The position numbers and the translations under genes are program-made. From positions 682,001-746,000 of the forward strand of contig JAXMGT010000002.1 of the NCBI GenBank assembly GCA_046347155.1: 64,000 nucleotides of DNA. The letters are read 5' to 3'. The stretch's first letter is position 1. Each line of letters starts with the position of its first letter. The DNA comes from RPQJ01 sp046347155. Its GTDB lineage: Bacteria; Pseudomonadota; Gammaproteobacteria; Steroidobacterales; Steroidobacteraceae. Positions 48,845 to 56,399 of this stretch are shown here, piece by piece. The notes under the pieces are model-generated. The model ran no database searches and was not told the origin of the DNA. It worked only from the letters and a program-made list of their open reading frames with translations.

Positions 48845-49513
48845 ATGTCGAAACTGCGCGTCGAAAGCTTCACGATCTCGCTTGACGGCTACGGCGCGGG
48901 CCCGAACCAGAGCCTCGAGCACCCGCTCGGCGTCGGCGGCACCGCGCTGCACGGCTGGGCGTTTTCCACGCGGACCTTCCAGCGGATGGTGTTCGGCGGC
49001 GAGGGCGGCGCGACCGAAGGCGTGGACGAGGCCTACGCGGCCCGGGGCTTCCGGAACGTCGGCGCGTGGATCCTCGGCCGCAACATGTTCGGCCCGGTCC
49101 GTGGACCGTGGCCGGACGACAGCTGGCGCGGCTGGTGGGACGAGAACCCCGTCTACCACGTCCCGGTGTTCGTGCTCACCCACCACGCGCGCGCGCCGCT
49201 CGAGATGCAGGGCGGCACGACGTTCCACTTCGTGACCGACGGCCCCGAGGCCGCGCTCGCCCGCGCCCGCGAGGCCGCCGGCGGCCGGGACGTGCGCCTC
49301 GGCGGCGGCGTCAACGTGATCCAGCAGTACCTGCGCCTGCGACTCATCGACGAAATGCACGTCGCGATCTCGCCGGTGCTGCTCGGCTCCGGAGAGCGCC
49401 TGTTCGAGGGCATCGACCTCCCGACGCTCGGTTACACCTGCACCGGACACGCGGCATCGCCGCTTGCGACGCACGTGGTCATTGAGCGACAGCCGACCGC
49501 GGGGGAGACCTGA
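48845..49513 (+). CDS. RibD C-terminal / dihydrofolate reductase-like protein
   Basis: 222 residues from ATG 48845. RibD_C fold: VESFTISLDGYGAGPNQS, NVGAWILGRNMFGP, HHARAPLEMQGGTTFHFVTDG (in part), LGGGVNVIQQYLRLRLIDEMHV and ISPVLLGSGERLF, an arrangement common in stand-alone NADPH-dependent reductases of unknown substrate. No deaminase domain. The TGA abuts the fragment at 49513. Confidence 0.87.
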   Translation: MSKLRVESFTISLDGYGAGPNQSLEHPLGVGGTALHGWAFSTRTFQRMVFGGEGGATEGVDEAYAARGFRNVGAWILGRNMFGPVRGPWPDDSWRGWWDENPVYHVPVFVLTHHARAPLEMQGGTTFHFVTDGPEAALARAREAAGGRDVRLGGGVNVIQQYLRLRLIDEMHVAISPVLLGSGERLFEGIDLPTLGYTCTGHAASPLATHVVIERQPTAGET

Positions 49514-49593
49514 TGACCAAGCGCGCGTTCGGGGCGATGATGACCCTGGGCAAGATCGACGTCGCGGCCGTCGAGGCCGCGCGTCGGGGCTGA
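49513..49593 (+). pseudogene. C-terminal remnant of a PhnB-like VOC gene
   Basis: 27 codons, MTKRAFGAMMTLGKIDVAAV then EAARRG and stop. This matches the characteristic end of PhnB/3-demethylubiquinone methyltransferase-like VOC proteins (AMMxMxKIDIAALExA). The rest of the gene is missing; the fragment begins exactly where the reductase gene ends (TGATG overlap). Likely left by a deletion that removed the body of the VOC gene. Confidence 0.6.
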
Positions 49594-49610
49594 TCGGAGT
49601 GCCTGTCTCG

Positions 49611-50555
49611 ATGAGCACTGACCTCCACGTCGTCTTCGGCACCGGGCCGGTGGGGTGCTGGATCGCCCGCACGCTCAGCGCGGCCGGCACGCCGGTGCGT
49701 GCCGTGAACCGCAGCGGGCGGCGCCCGGGCCTGATGCCCGCCGAAGTCACGGTCGTCGCGGCCGACGCCGCCGATCCGGCGCAGGCCCGCGAGGCCGCGC
49801 AGGGCGCCCGCGTCGTCTACCAGGCGCTCGGCCCGCCGTACCACCTGTGGGAGCAGCAGTTCCCCGCACTGCAGGCCGGCGCGATCGAGGCGGCCCGCGC
49901 CGCCGACGCGACCTACGTCTCGATCGAGAACCTGTACCTGTACGACTCGTCGAAACCGATCTCCGAAAACTCGCGCATCGCGCCGCAGTCGAAGAAGGGT
50001 GAAGTCCGCCGACGGCTCGCCGCGGAAGTGCTCGACCTGCACGCGCGCGGCCAGCTGCGCGCGGTCGCACTGCGTGCCAGCGACTACTACGGCCCCGGCG
50101 TCGTGGATTCCTCGCTCGGCGAGCGGGTGTTCGGGCGGCTCGTCGCGGGCGGGCGTGCCCAGCTGCTCGGGTCCTCCAGGCTGCCGCACACGTTCGCCTA
50201 CATCGAGGACGTCGGCCGCGCGGCCGTCGCCGTCGCGACGCACGAGTCGGCGCTGGGCCAGGCCTGGATCGCGCCCCACGCGCCGCCGCGCACGCAGGGC
50301 GAGATGGTCGAGGCGGCCTGCCGGGTGCTCGGCACGCCGCCGCGGTACAGCGTCGTCTCGCCGCTGGCGATGCGCGTCGCCGGGCTCTTTAATCCGCTCG
50401 CCCGCGCCAGCGTCGAGATGATGTACGAGTTCACCGCGCCGTTCGTCGTGGCCTCGACCCGGTTCGAGGCGACGTTCGGCCTGTCGGCCACGCCGATTGA
50501 CCAGGGCATCGCGGCGACGGTGGCGTGGTACCGGTCGAGGCCGGCGCCCGGGTGA
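49611..50555 (+). CDS. NAD-dependent epimerase/dehydratase family protein
   Basis: 314 residues from ATG 49611 (GTG 49599 is possible). N-terminal Rossmann motif VVFGTGPVGCWIARTL (GxGxxG), GARVVYQALGPPYHLWEQQF, then SENSRIAPQSKKGEVRR and the extended-SDR region RASDYYGPGV. Atypical extended SDR; substrate unknown. The stop overlaps the sirtuin GTG (GTGA). Confidence 0.87.
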   Translation: MSTDLHVVFGTGPVGCWIARTLSAAGTPVRAVNRSGRRPGLMPAEVTVVAADAADPAQAREAAQGARVVYQALGPPYHLWEQQFPALQAGAIEAARAADATYVSIENLYLYDSSKPISENSRIAPQSKKGEVRRRLAAEVLDLHARGQLRAVALRASDYYGPGVVDSSLGERVFGRLVAGGRAQLLGSSRLPHTFAYIEDVGRAAVAVATHESALGQAWIAPHAPPRTQGEMVEAACRVLGTPPRYSVVSPLAMRVAGLFNPLARASVEMMYEFTAPFVVASTRFEATFGLSATPIDQGIAATVAWYRSRPAPG

Positions 50556-51283
50556 CGCTCGACCTCCGCAAGTACCGTCGCATCGTCGTCCTGACCGGGG
50601 CCGGCGTCTCGGTCGCGTCCGGACTGCCGACCTACCGCGGGGAGGGCGGCGTCTGGGAGAAGCACAACGTCGAGGCGTTCGGGCACGCGAGCTCGCTCGA
50701 ACGCCATCCCGAGCGCACGTGGCAGCTCTTCGGCCCGATGCGCGGGGCGATCGCGCGTGCCGAGCCCAATGCCGCGCACCTCGCACTTGCGCACGTCGAG
50801 GCCCGACTCGGCAGCCACCAGGATTTCCTGCTCGTCACCCAGAACGTCGACGGCCTGCACCAGCGTGCCGGCAGCCGACGGGTCGTCGAACTGCACGGCA
50901 GCCTCGCCCGTACCCGCTGTGCCGACGCCGAATGCACGTTTACGCCGTACGAGGACCGGGAGGAGCACGTGGACGCCGTGCCGCGGTGCCCGGTGTGCCA
51001 GGGAATCCTCCGGCCCGACGTCGTGCTGTTCGGTGAGGCGCTGCCGGCGATGGCGAGCTGGCAGTCGAAGCGGGCCTTGCGGGACTGCGACCTCTTCATC
51101 GCCGTCGGCACGTCGGGAACCGTGTCGCCGGCGGCCGACTTCGTCCGCTCGGCGCATTACGCCGGCGCGCGTACAATCTACGTGAACCTCGAACCGCTCG
51201 CCCCGCCGAACCCGGCTTTCCAGGAGACCGTGCTCGGGCGCGCCGAGGACACACTGCCGACGTTGCTGACGATGGCCGCCTGA
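50552..51283 (+). CDS. Sirtuin, NAD-dependent protein deacylase
   Basis: Sir2-family enzyme removing acyl groups from lysine. 243 residues from GTG 50552. NAD site GAGVSVASGLPTYRG, catalytic TQNVDGLHQRAG and LHGS (His), zinc Cys pairs RCADAEC (spaced CxxxxC) and RCPVC, and GTSGTVSPAADFV. The spacing of the first Cys pair differs from the usual CxxC. Coupled to the epimerase gene by overlap, an uncommon neighbour. Called from sequence; acyl specificity not predicted. Confidence 0.9.
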   Translation: MTLDLRKYRRIVVLTGAGVSVASGLPTYRGEGGVWEKHNVEAFGHASSLERHPERTWQLFGPMRGAIARAEPNAAHLALAHVEARLGSHQDFLLVTQNVDGLHQRAGSRRVVELHGSLARTRCADAECTFTPYEDREEHVDAVPRCPVCQGILRPDVVLFGEALPAMASWQSKRALRDCDLFIAVGTSGTVSPAADFVRSAHYAGARTIYVNLEPLAPPNPAFQETVLGRAEDTLPTLLTMAA

Positions 51284-51322
51284 ACGGTCCGACCGGACGG
51301 AACCTGGTGCCAGGGAGGCTCG

Positions 51323-52045
51323 ATGCTCAAGACCGCACTGATCGTTTTCGCCGGCTGCTTCGCCCTCGAGCGGATGTTTCCGGGCTGGGCGCTGCCCAGG
51401 GTTCGGACGTGGCCGGTCCGGGTGCTGCTCGTGAACGCGGTGCAACTTGGCGTCGTGATGCTCGCGGGCGTCACCTGGGAGCGCTGGTTGTCGTCCGCGT
51501 CCTTGTTCCACCTCTCCGAAAACGTCTCGCCGGCGCTCGGGGGGTGCATCGCGTACTTCATCGCGACGTTCGTCTTCTACTGGTGGCACCGCTGGCGACA
51601 CGAATACGACGTGCTGTGGCGCGGGTTCCACCAGATCCACCACAGCCCGCAGCGTCTCGAGGTCATCACGTCGTTCTACAAGCATCCGGTCGAGATGGTC
51701 GTGAACTCGATCATTGGCAGCCTGCTCGTCTACACGCTGCTCGGCCTGTCCCTCGAGGCGGGCGCGGTCTACACGCTTTGCACGGCCCTCGGCGAGTTCT
51801 TCTACCACACGAACGTGAAGACGCCTCGCTGGGTCGGCTTCGTGTTCCAGCGGCCCGAGATGCACCGCATCCACCACCAGCACGACCGGCACCGCAACAA
51901 CTACGGTGACATCACCTGGTGGGACATGATGTTCGGCACCTACGAGAACCCGGAGGATTGGGTCCACACCTGCGGGTTCGACGACGACAAGGAACAGCGG
52001 TTGATCGACATGCTCGGCTTCAGGGACGTCCACGGCCCGCATTGA
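51323..52045 (+). CDS. Fatty acid hydroxylase / sterol desaturase family protein
   Basis: Di-iron membrane oxygenase, 240 residues. Three His-box regions: HRWRHE, HQIHHS and HRIHHQHDRHRNN, within four or so hydrophobic segments (GGCIAYFIATFVFYWWHR, LLVYTLLGLSLEAGAVY). Members hydroxylate or desaturate lipids and sterols. ATG 51323 follows GGAGG. No redox partner is encoded nearby. Confidence 0.9.
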   Translation: MLKTALIVFAGCFALERMFPGWALPRVRTWPVRVLLVNAVQLGVVMLAGVTWERWLSSASLFHLSENVSPALGGCIAYFIATFVFYWWHRWRHEYDVLWRGFHQIHHSPQRLEVITSFYKHPVEMVVNSIIGSLLVYTLLGLSLEAGAVYTLCTALGEFFYHTNVKTPRWVGFVFQRPEMHRIHHQHDRHRNNYGDITWWDMMFGTYENPEDWVHTCGFDDDKEQRLIDMLGFRDVHGPH

Positions 52046-52097
52046 GGCGCTAAGATCGCGGCGGGAGCGCCGGCCGCAGGCGTTGGAGGATCAGGCG

Positions 52098-52208
52098 ATG
52101 TATGGACTCATCGGCAGCGTGCGCGCCGTCCCCGGCCGACCGCTGATCGCAGGATTCGGCGAGCGCCACGAGACCGTGCCGATCGGTGGCGTGGGGATGC
52201 CGCGATGA
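52098..52208 (+). pseudogene. Truncated antibiotic biosynthesis monooxygenase (ABM) gene
   Basis: 36 residues starting MYGLIGSVRAVPGRPLIAGF, preceded by GGAGG at eight bases. The first ~18 residues match the N-terminus of ABM-domain quinol monooxygenases (MYGLIGKMRAxPGQRDALI). The frame then diverges and stops, and its TGA overlaps the DUF1801 ATG. The ribosome binding site and start survive, so it may now act as a leader peptide. Confidence 0.55.
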
Positions 52209-52633
52209 CGACCTACGATGCCGGTACCGCGCCCCCGACGCGGTTGATGCGTTTTCCGGAAGCGGTGCGCCACGAGCCGGCCATCGACGCCTGGCTTGCG
52301 TCCCGCCCGGCTGAACTCGGTGAGATCGCGAGGCGCTGGTTCGACGCCATGCGCGACGGCGGGCCGGATGGCCGGGAACTGTTGCACGACGGACACCCGA
52401 CCGCCTGCATCGACGATGCGGCGTACGGTTACGTCAATGTGTTCCGCGACCACGTGAACGTCGGGTTCTTCCTCGGTGCGCACCTCGCGGACCCGGCCGG
52501 TCTGCTCGAGGGCGAAGGGCGGTTCATGCGCCACGTGAAACTGCGGCCGGGGGTCGCGGTCGACGAGACGGCGCTTCGAGCGCTCATCGACGCGGCCCGC
52601 ACGCACATGCGTACGCTGGTCCAGCCGGCCTAG
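52205..52633 (+). CDS. DUF1801 domain protein
   Basis: 142 residues. EIARRWFDAMRDGGPDGREL, ACIDDAAYGYVNVFRDHVNVGFFLGA and RFMRHVKLRPG are the DUF1801 (YdhG-like) pattern; the family has a distinct fold with no proven activity. ATG 52205 overlaps the stop of the truncated ABM frame. The last residues are helical. Confidence 0.85.
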   Translation: MTTYDAGTAPPTRLMRFPEAVRHEPAIDAWLASRPAELGEIARRWFDAMRDGGPDGRELLHDGHPTACIDDAAYGYVNVFRDHVNVGFFLGAHLADPAGLLEGEGRFMRHVKLRPGVAVDETALRALIDAARTHMRTLVQPA

Positions 52634-52648
52634 GCAGCCGGGTCGTCC

Positions 52649-53590
52649 GTGCCGCTCCACGTCGAAACGCCGCTCGTCGAGTCCGGCCCCCTAGGCCGGG
52701 CGGTCGGCGGGCGGGTGTTCGTGAAGCTCGAGTCGGCGCAGCCGACGGGCTCGTTCAAGTTGCGCGGCTTCGGCCACGCCTGCGGGGTGCGGCACGCCGA
52801 AGGCGCGCGCCGGTTCCTGTCGTCGTCGGGCGGCAACGCCGGCCTCGCCGTCGCGCACGCGGGCCGCCGGCTCGGCGTGCCGGTCACCGTCGTCGTGCCC
52901 GAGACCGCGACCGCGCGGGCCCGGCAGTTGCTCGAGGCCGAGGGCGCGCAGGTGATCGTGCGCGGCGCGAGCTGGCAGGAGGCGAACGAGTACACGCAGT
53001 CGCTCATCGGCCCGGACACGGCGTTCTTCCACCCGTTCGACGACCCGCTCGCCTGGGTGGGCCACTCGACGCTCGTCGACGAGGTCGCCGCCGCGGGCCT
53101 GCGGCCCGACGCGGTCGTCCTCAGCGTCGGCGGCGGCGGGCTCCTGTGCGGCGTGGCGCTCGGGATGCAACGCCACGGCTGGGACGACGTGCCGATCATC
53201 GCGGCGGAGACCGAGGGCGCCGCCTCGTACCGCGCGGCGCTCGAGGCCGGTGGACCGGTCGAGATCGCCCGGGTCGCGAGCGTCGCGACCTCGCTCGGTG
53301 CGCGCCGCGTCTGCGAGCGGGCCTGGCGTTGGTCGCTCGAGCGGCCCGTCGTGAGCGCGCTCGTGAGCGACATTGCCGCGCTCGAGGCCTGTGAGCGGTT
53401 TGCAGGCGACCACGGCGTGTGGGTCGAGCCCGCCTGCGGCGCGAGCCTGGCGCTCGCCTACGGGCGTCACGCGACGCTCGAACCGTACCGGACGGTGCTG
53501 GTCGTCGCCTGCGGCGGCGTGACGGCGCCGCCCGAACTCATCCGCGAGTGGACGGTGGCCGCGCGCACGTCGGACACTCGGCATTCCTGA
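52649..53590 (+). CDS. PLP-dependent threonine/serine dehydratase-like enzyme
   Basis: Fold-type II PLP enzyme, 313 residues from GTG 52649. Schiff-base Lys37 in TGSFKLRG, phosphate loop SSSGGNAGLAVA, and Gly-rich SVGGGGLLCGVALG. Similar to L-serine/threonine ammonia-lyases (short catabolic type without the C-terminal regulatory domain). Such enzymes release 2-aminoacrylate or 2-aminocrotonate, which RidA hydrolyses; a RidA gene follows 16 bases later. Confidence 0.88.
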   Translation: MPLHVETPLVESGPLGRAVGGRVFVKLESAQPTGSFKLRGFGHACGVRHAEGARRFLSSSGGNAGLAVAHAGRRLGVPVTVVVPETATARARQLLEAEGAQVIVRGASWQEANEYTQSLIGPDTAFFHPFDDPLAWVGHSTLVDEVAAAGLRPDAVVLSVGGGGLLCGVALGMQRHGWDDVPIIAAETEGAASYRAALEAGGPVEIARVASVATSLGARRVCERAWRWSLERPVVSALVSDIAALEACERFAGDHGVWVEPACGASLALAYGRHATLEPYRTVLVVACGGVTAPPELIREWTVAARTSDTRHS

Positions 53591-53606
53591 ACCTGGAGGT
53601 CCCACG

Positions 53607-54065
53607 ATGTACCGCAGCTGCCTCGCCGTCGCACTCGCACTGGTCGCCGTTGCCCATCCCGTGAGCGCCCAGTCGCCCACCGGCGTCGAGTTCCTGAACT
53701 CCGGCAAGGTCGTCGGGAAGTCGTTTCCGCTGTCCGAGGCGGTGCGGGTCGGCGACACGCTGTACCTCTCGGGCGTCGTCGGGATCGGCCCGGGCGAGAC
53801 GAAGCTGGTGCCCGGCGGGCTCGCGCCCGAGGCGCGCCAGACGCTCACGAACATCAGGACGATGCTCGAGGCGAACGGGCTCGGGCTGCGCGACGTCGTG
53901 AAGTGCACCGTGATGCTCGCCGACATCGGCGAGTGGGGGGCATTCAACGAGGTCTACAAGGAATTCTTCAGCGCCCCGTACCCGGCGCGCTCCGCGTTCG
54001 GCGCCAGCGGACTTGCGCTCGGCGCGCGCGTCGAGGTGGAGTGCATCGCAGCCTACCCGCGCTGA
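53607..54065 (+). CDS. RidA family protein with signal peptide
   Basis: 152 residues. Residues 1-22 are a Sec signal peptide (MYRSCLAVALALVAVAHPVS then AQ). The mature part has the RidA fold and active site: catalytic Arg in YPARSAFGASGL and Glu in VEVECIAAY. RidA normally destroys 2-aminoacrylate in the cytoplasm; this copy should be exported. It follows a dehydratase gene. GGAGG lies seven bases before ATG 53607. Its stop is seven bases from the convergent glcF stop. Confidence 0.88.
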   Translation: MYRSCLAVALALVAVAHPVSAQSPTGVEFLNSGKVVGKSFPLSEAVRVGDTLYLSGVVGIGPGETKLVPGGLAPEARQTLTNIRTMLEANGLGLRDVVKCTVMLADIGEWGAFNEVYKEFFSAPYPARSAFGASGLALGARVEVECIAAYPR

Positions 54066-54072
54066 ACGAGGG

Positions 54073-55320
54073 TCAGCCGGCGAGCGCGCGGTCGACGAAC
54101 TCGATCCAGTGCGCGACCGGCACCGGGCTCGCCTCGCGCAGGTGCGCGAGGCAACCGATGTTGGCGGTCGCGATCGCGACCGGTGAGCCGGCCGTGAGTG
54201 CGTCGAGCTTGCGGCGGCGCAGTTCCGTCGAGAGTTCGGGCTGCAGCAGTGAATACGTGCCGGCCGACCCGCAGCAGATCGTGCCGTCCTGCACCGGCGC
54301 GAGCCGGTAGCCCGCGGCCGCGAGCAGCGCCTCGACGCGGCCGGTGATCCGCTGGCCGTGCTGCAGCGTGCAGGGCGCCTGCCAGGCAATCGAGGGTCCC
54401 TCGCCGGGCTGGAGTCCCGCCTCGGCGAGTGCCGCGGGCGTGACGAGCTCGGCGACGTCGCGGGTCGCGGCCGCCACACGGGCCGCCGCGGCGTCGCCGT
54501 CGAGCAGCCGCGCATAGTCCTTGACCATCAGTCCGCAGGCGCTCGCGGTGCTGACGATCGCCGTCGCGCCGGCCGCGAGCGCGGCGTCGGCGGCCGCGAC
54601 GTTGCCGCGGGCCTGCGCGTGCGCGCGACCGGGCTCGCCGAGGTGGTGGGCCAGCGCGCCGCAGCAGGTCTCGCCGTGGAGGCGCACGACCGTGTAGCCG
54701 AGCCGCTCGAGCACCCGGCGGGTCGCCGCGTTGATCGTCGGGGCGAGTCCCGGCTGCACGCAGCCTTCGAGCAGCGCGACGGTGCCGCGCGATGCGACCG
54801 GCGCCGCGGCGGGTCCGCCTGTGGGAGCGCCGGCGGCCGGGGCCGGGAGCGTTGCGCGGTCGCCGGGCAGCTTCGTGCGCAGCGCGTCGGGCAGCACCGC
54901 GCGGAACCACCCGCCGAGCCGCGCGAGCACGGTCACGAGCGTCCGCCGCGGCAGGAGCGCCACGAGCGCAGCGCGCTGCCAGCGCTCGGCCACCGGCCGC
55001 CCGACGCGCTCGTCGGCGAGTTCGCGGCCGAGGTCCACGATGCGTCCGTATTGCACGCCGGACGGGCAGGCCGTTTCGCAGGCGCGGCAGGTGAGGCAGC
55101 GGTCGAGGTGTTCGACCGTCGCCGTACCGGCCGGGCCGCCCTCGATGAGCTGCTTCACGAGGTAGATGCGCCCTCGCGGGCTGTCGAGTTCCCGACCGGT
55201 GACCCGGTAGGTCGGGCACGCGGGCAGGCAGAACCCACAGTGCACGCAGGCGCGCATCAGCTCGACCGCCTCCCGACCCCGCGGCGTGCCTTCGAGCAAT
55301 CGTTGCGGCTGCGTGTGCAC
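54073..55320 (-). CDS. glcF: GlcF, glycolate oxidase iron-sulfur subunit
   Basis: 415 residues from GTG 55320. Two 4Fe-4S ferredoxin motifs, CVHCGFCLPACP and CLTCRACETACP, then two cysteine-rich CCG domains (ETCCGALAHH, ICCGSAGTYS). It passes electrons from the GlcD/GlcE flavoproteins to quinone. Two bases after glcE; third gene of glcDEF. No glcG was found. Confidence 0.94.
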   Translation of the reverse strand: MHTQPQRLLEGTPRGREAVELMRACVHCGFCLPACPTYRVTGRELDSPRGRIYLVKQLIEGGPAGTATVEHLDRCLTCRACETACPSGVQYGRIVDLGRELADERVGRPVAERWQRAALVALLPRRTLVTVLARLGGWFRAVLPDALRTKLPGDRATLPAPAAGAPTGGPAAAPVASRGTVALLEGCVQPGLAPTINAATRRVLERLGYTVVRLHGETCCGALAHHLGEPGRAHAQARGNVAAADAALAAGATAIVSTASACGLMVKDYARLLDGDAAAARVAAATRDVAELVTPAALAEAGLQPGEGPSIAWQAPCTLQHGQRITGRVEALLAAAGYRLAPVQDGTICCGSAGTYSLLQPELSTELRRRKLDALTAGSPVAIATANIGCLAHLREASPVPVAHWIEFVDRALAG

Positions 55321-55322
55321 GC

Positions 55323-56396
55323 TCAGAGGCCCTCGTACATCCGTCCCGGGTTCAGGATCCCGGAGGGATCGAAGACGCGTTTGAGCGCACGGTGCAAGTC
55401 GAGCAGCGCCGGCGCGGGCGCCTCGAACGCCGGTAACCGCGGGTCGGGACGGCGCACGGCGGTCGCGTGGCCGCCGGCCTCGCGCGCAACCTGGGCGATG
55501 CGCCCGGCCTCGACGAGGCCCGGCACGTACGAGTACCAGCGCTGCAGCCCGTTCCACTCGACGAACGTCGCGCCGGGCAGCGGCAGCGGCGGCGCACCGG
55601 CCGGCACGTGCAGCCGCCAGAGCTCGCGCGCGCCCTCGAAGAACGGGTGCTCGTGCTCACGCACGGCCCGCCAGTGGGCGGCCCCGTCGGCGACGGTCTC
55701 GCCGCCGACGCGACGCGCCACGTCGTCGAGCGTGCGTCCGCTGCCCTCGAAGCGCAGGTGCAGCCGGCCGTCGTGCCAGCTCGAGGCCGTGAGCGGCAGC
55801 GCGCCGCGGGCGAGTTCGCCGAGCCGGGCGAGCGCGGCGGCCTGGTCGAGCTCGAGCGCGAGCGTGCGGGACGCGGGCGGGCAGGGCAGCACCTTCAGCG
55901 ACACGTCGAGCAGCACGCCGAGCGTGCCGAAACTGCCGGCCAGCGTCCGCGCGAGGTCGTAGCCGGCCACGTTCTTCATCACCTCGCCGCCGAACCGGAG
56001 CACGCGGCCGTTGCCCGTGAGCAGGCGCACGCCGAGCACGTGGTTGCGGAGCGGCCCGGCCCAGGCGCGCGACGGGCCCGAGAGCCCGCAGGCGACCGTG
56101 CCGCCGATCGTCGCCGCGCTGCCCCACGCGGGCGGCTCGAACGGCAGGCGCTGGCCGCGCGAGTCGAGCAGCGCCTCGACCTCGCGGAGCGGCGTGCCCG
56201 CGCGCGCCGTGAGCACGAGTTCGCCCGGGTCGTACGAGACGACGCCGCGGTGCCAGGCGACCTCGAGCGGTTCGCCCACGACCGGTCGGCCGAGGAACGC
56301 CTTGCTGTCGCCGCCCACGATCCGGAGCGGGGTGGCGGCGGCGCAGGCGGCACGCACCTGTCCGACCATCGCTTCGGTCGCGTCGTGCTCGATCAC
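55323..56396 (-). CDS. glcE: GlcE, glycolate oxidase FAD-binding subunit
   Basis: 357 residues, FAD_binding_4 fold. PLRIVGGDSKAFLGRP (22-37), the FAD loop PAWGSAATIGGTVACGLSG, and LRNHVLGVRLLTGNGRVLR. Start GTG 56396. It lies three bases after the glcD stop and two before glcF. A required partner of GlcD in glycolate oxidation to glyoxylate. Confidence 0.93.
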   Translation of the reverse strand: MIEHDATEAMVGQVRAACAAATPLRIVGGDSKAFLGRPVVGEPLEVAWHRGVVSYDPGELVLTARAGTPLREVEALLDSRGQRLPFEPPAWGSAATIGGTVACGLSGPSRAWAGPLRNHVLGVRLLTGNGRVLRFGGEVMKNVAGYDLARTLAGSFGTLGVLLDVSLKVLPCPPASRTLALELDQAAALARLGELARGALPLTASSWHDGRLHLRFEGSGRTLDDVARRVGGETVADGAAHWRAVREHEHPFFEGARELWRLHVPAGAPPLPLPGATFVEWNGLQRWYSYVPGLVEAGRIAQVAREAGGHATAVRRPDPRLPAFEAPAPALLDLHRALKRVFDPSGILNPGRMYEGL

Positions 56397-56399
56397 GTC

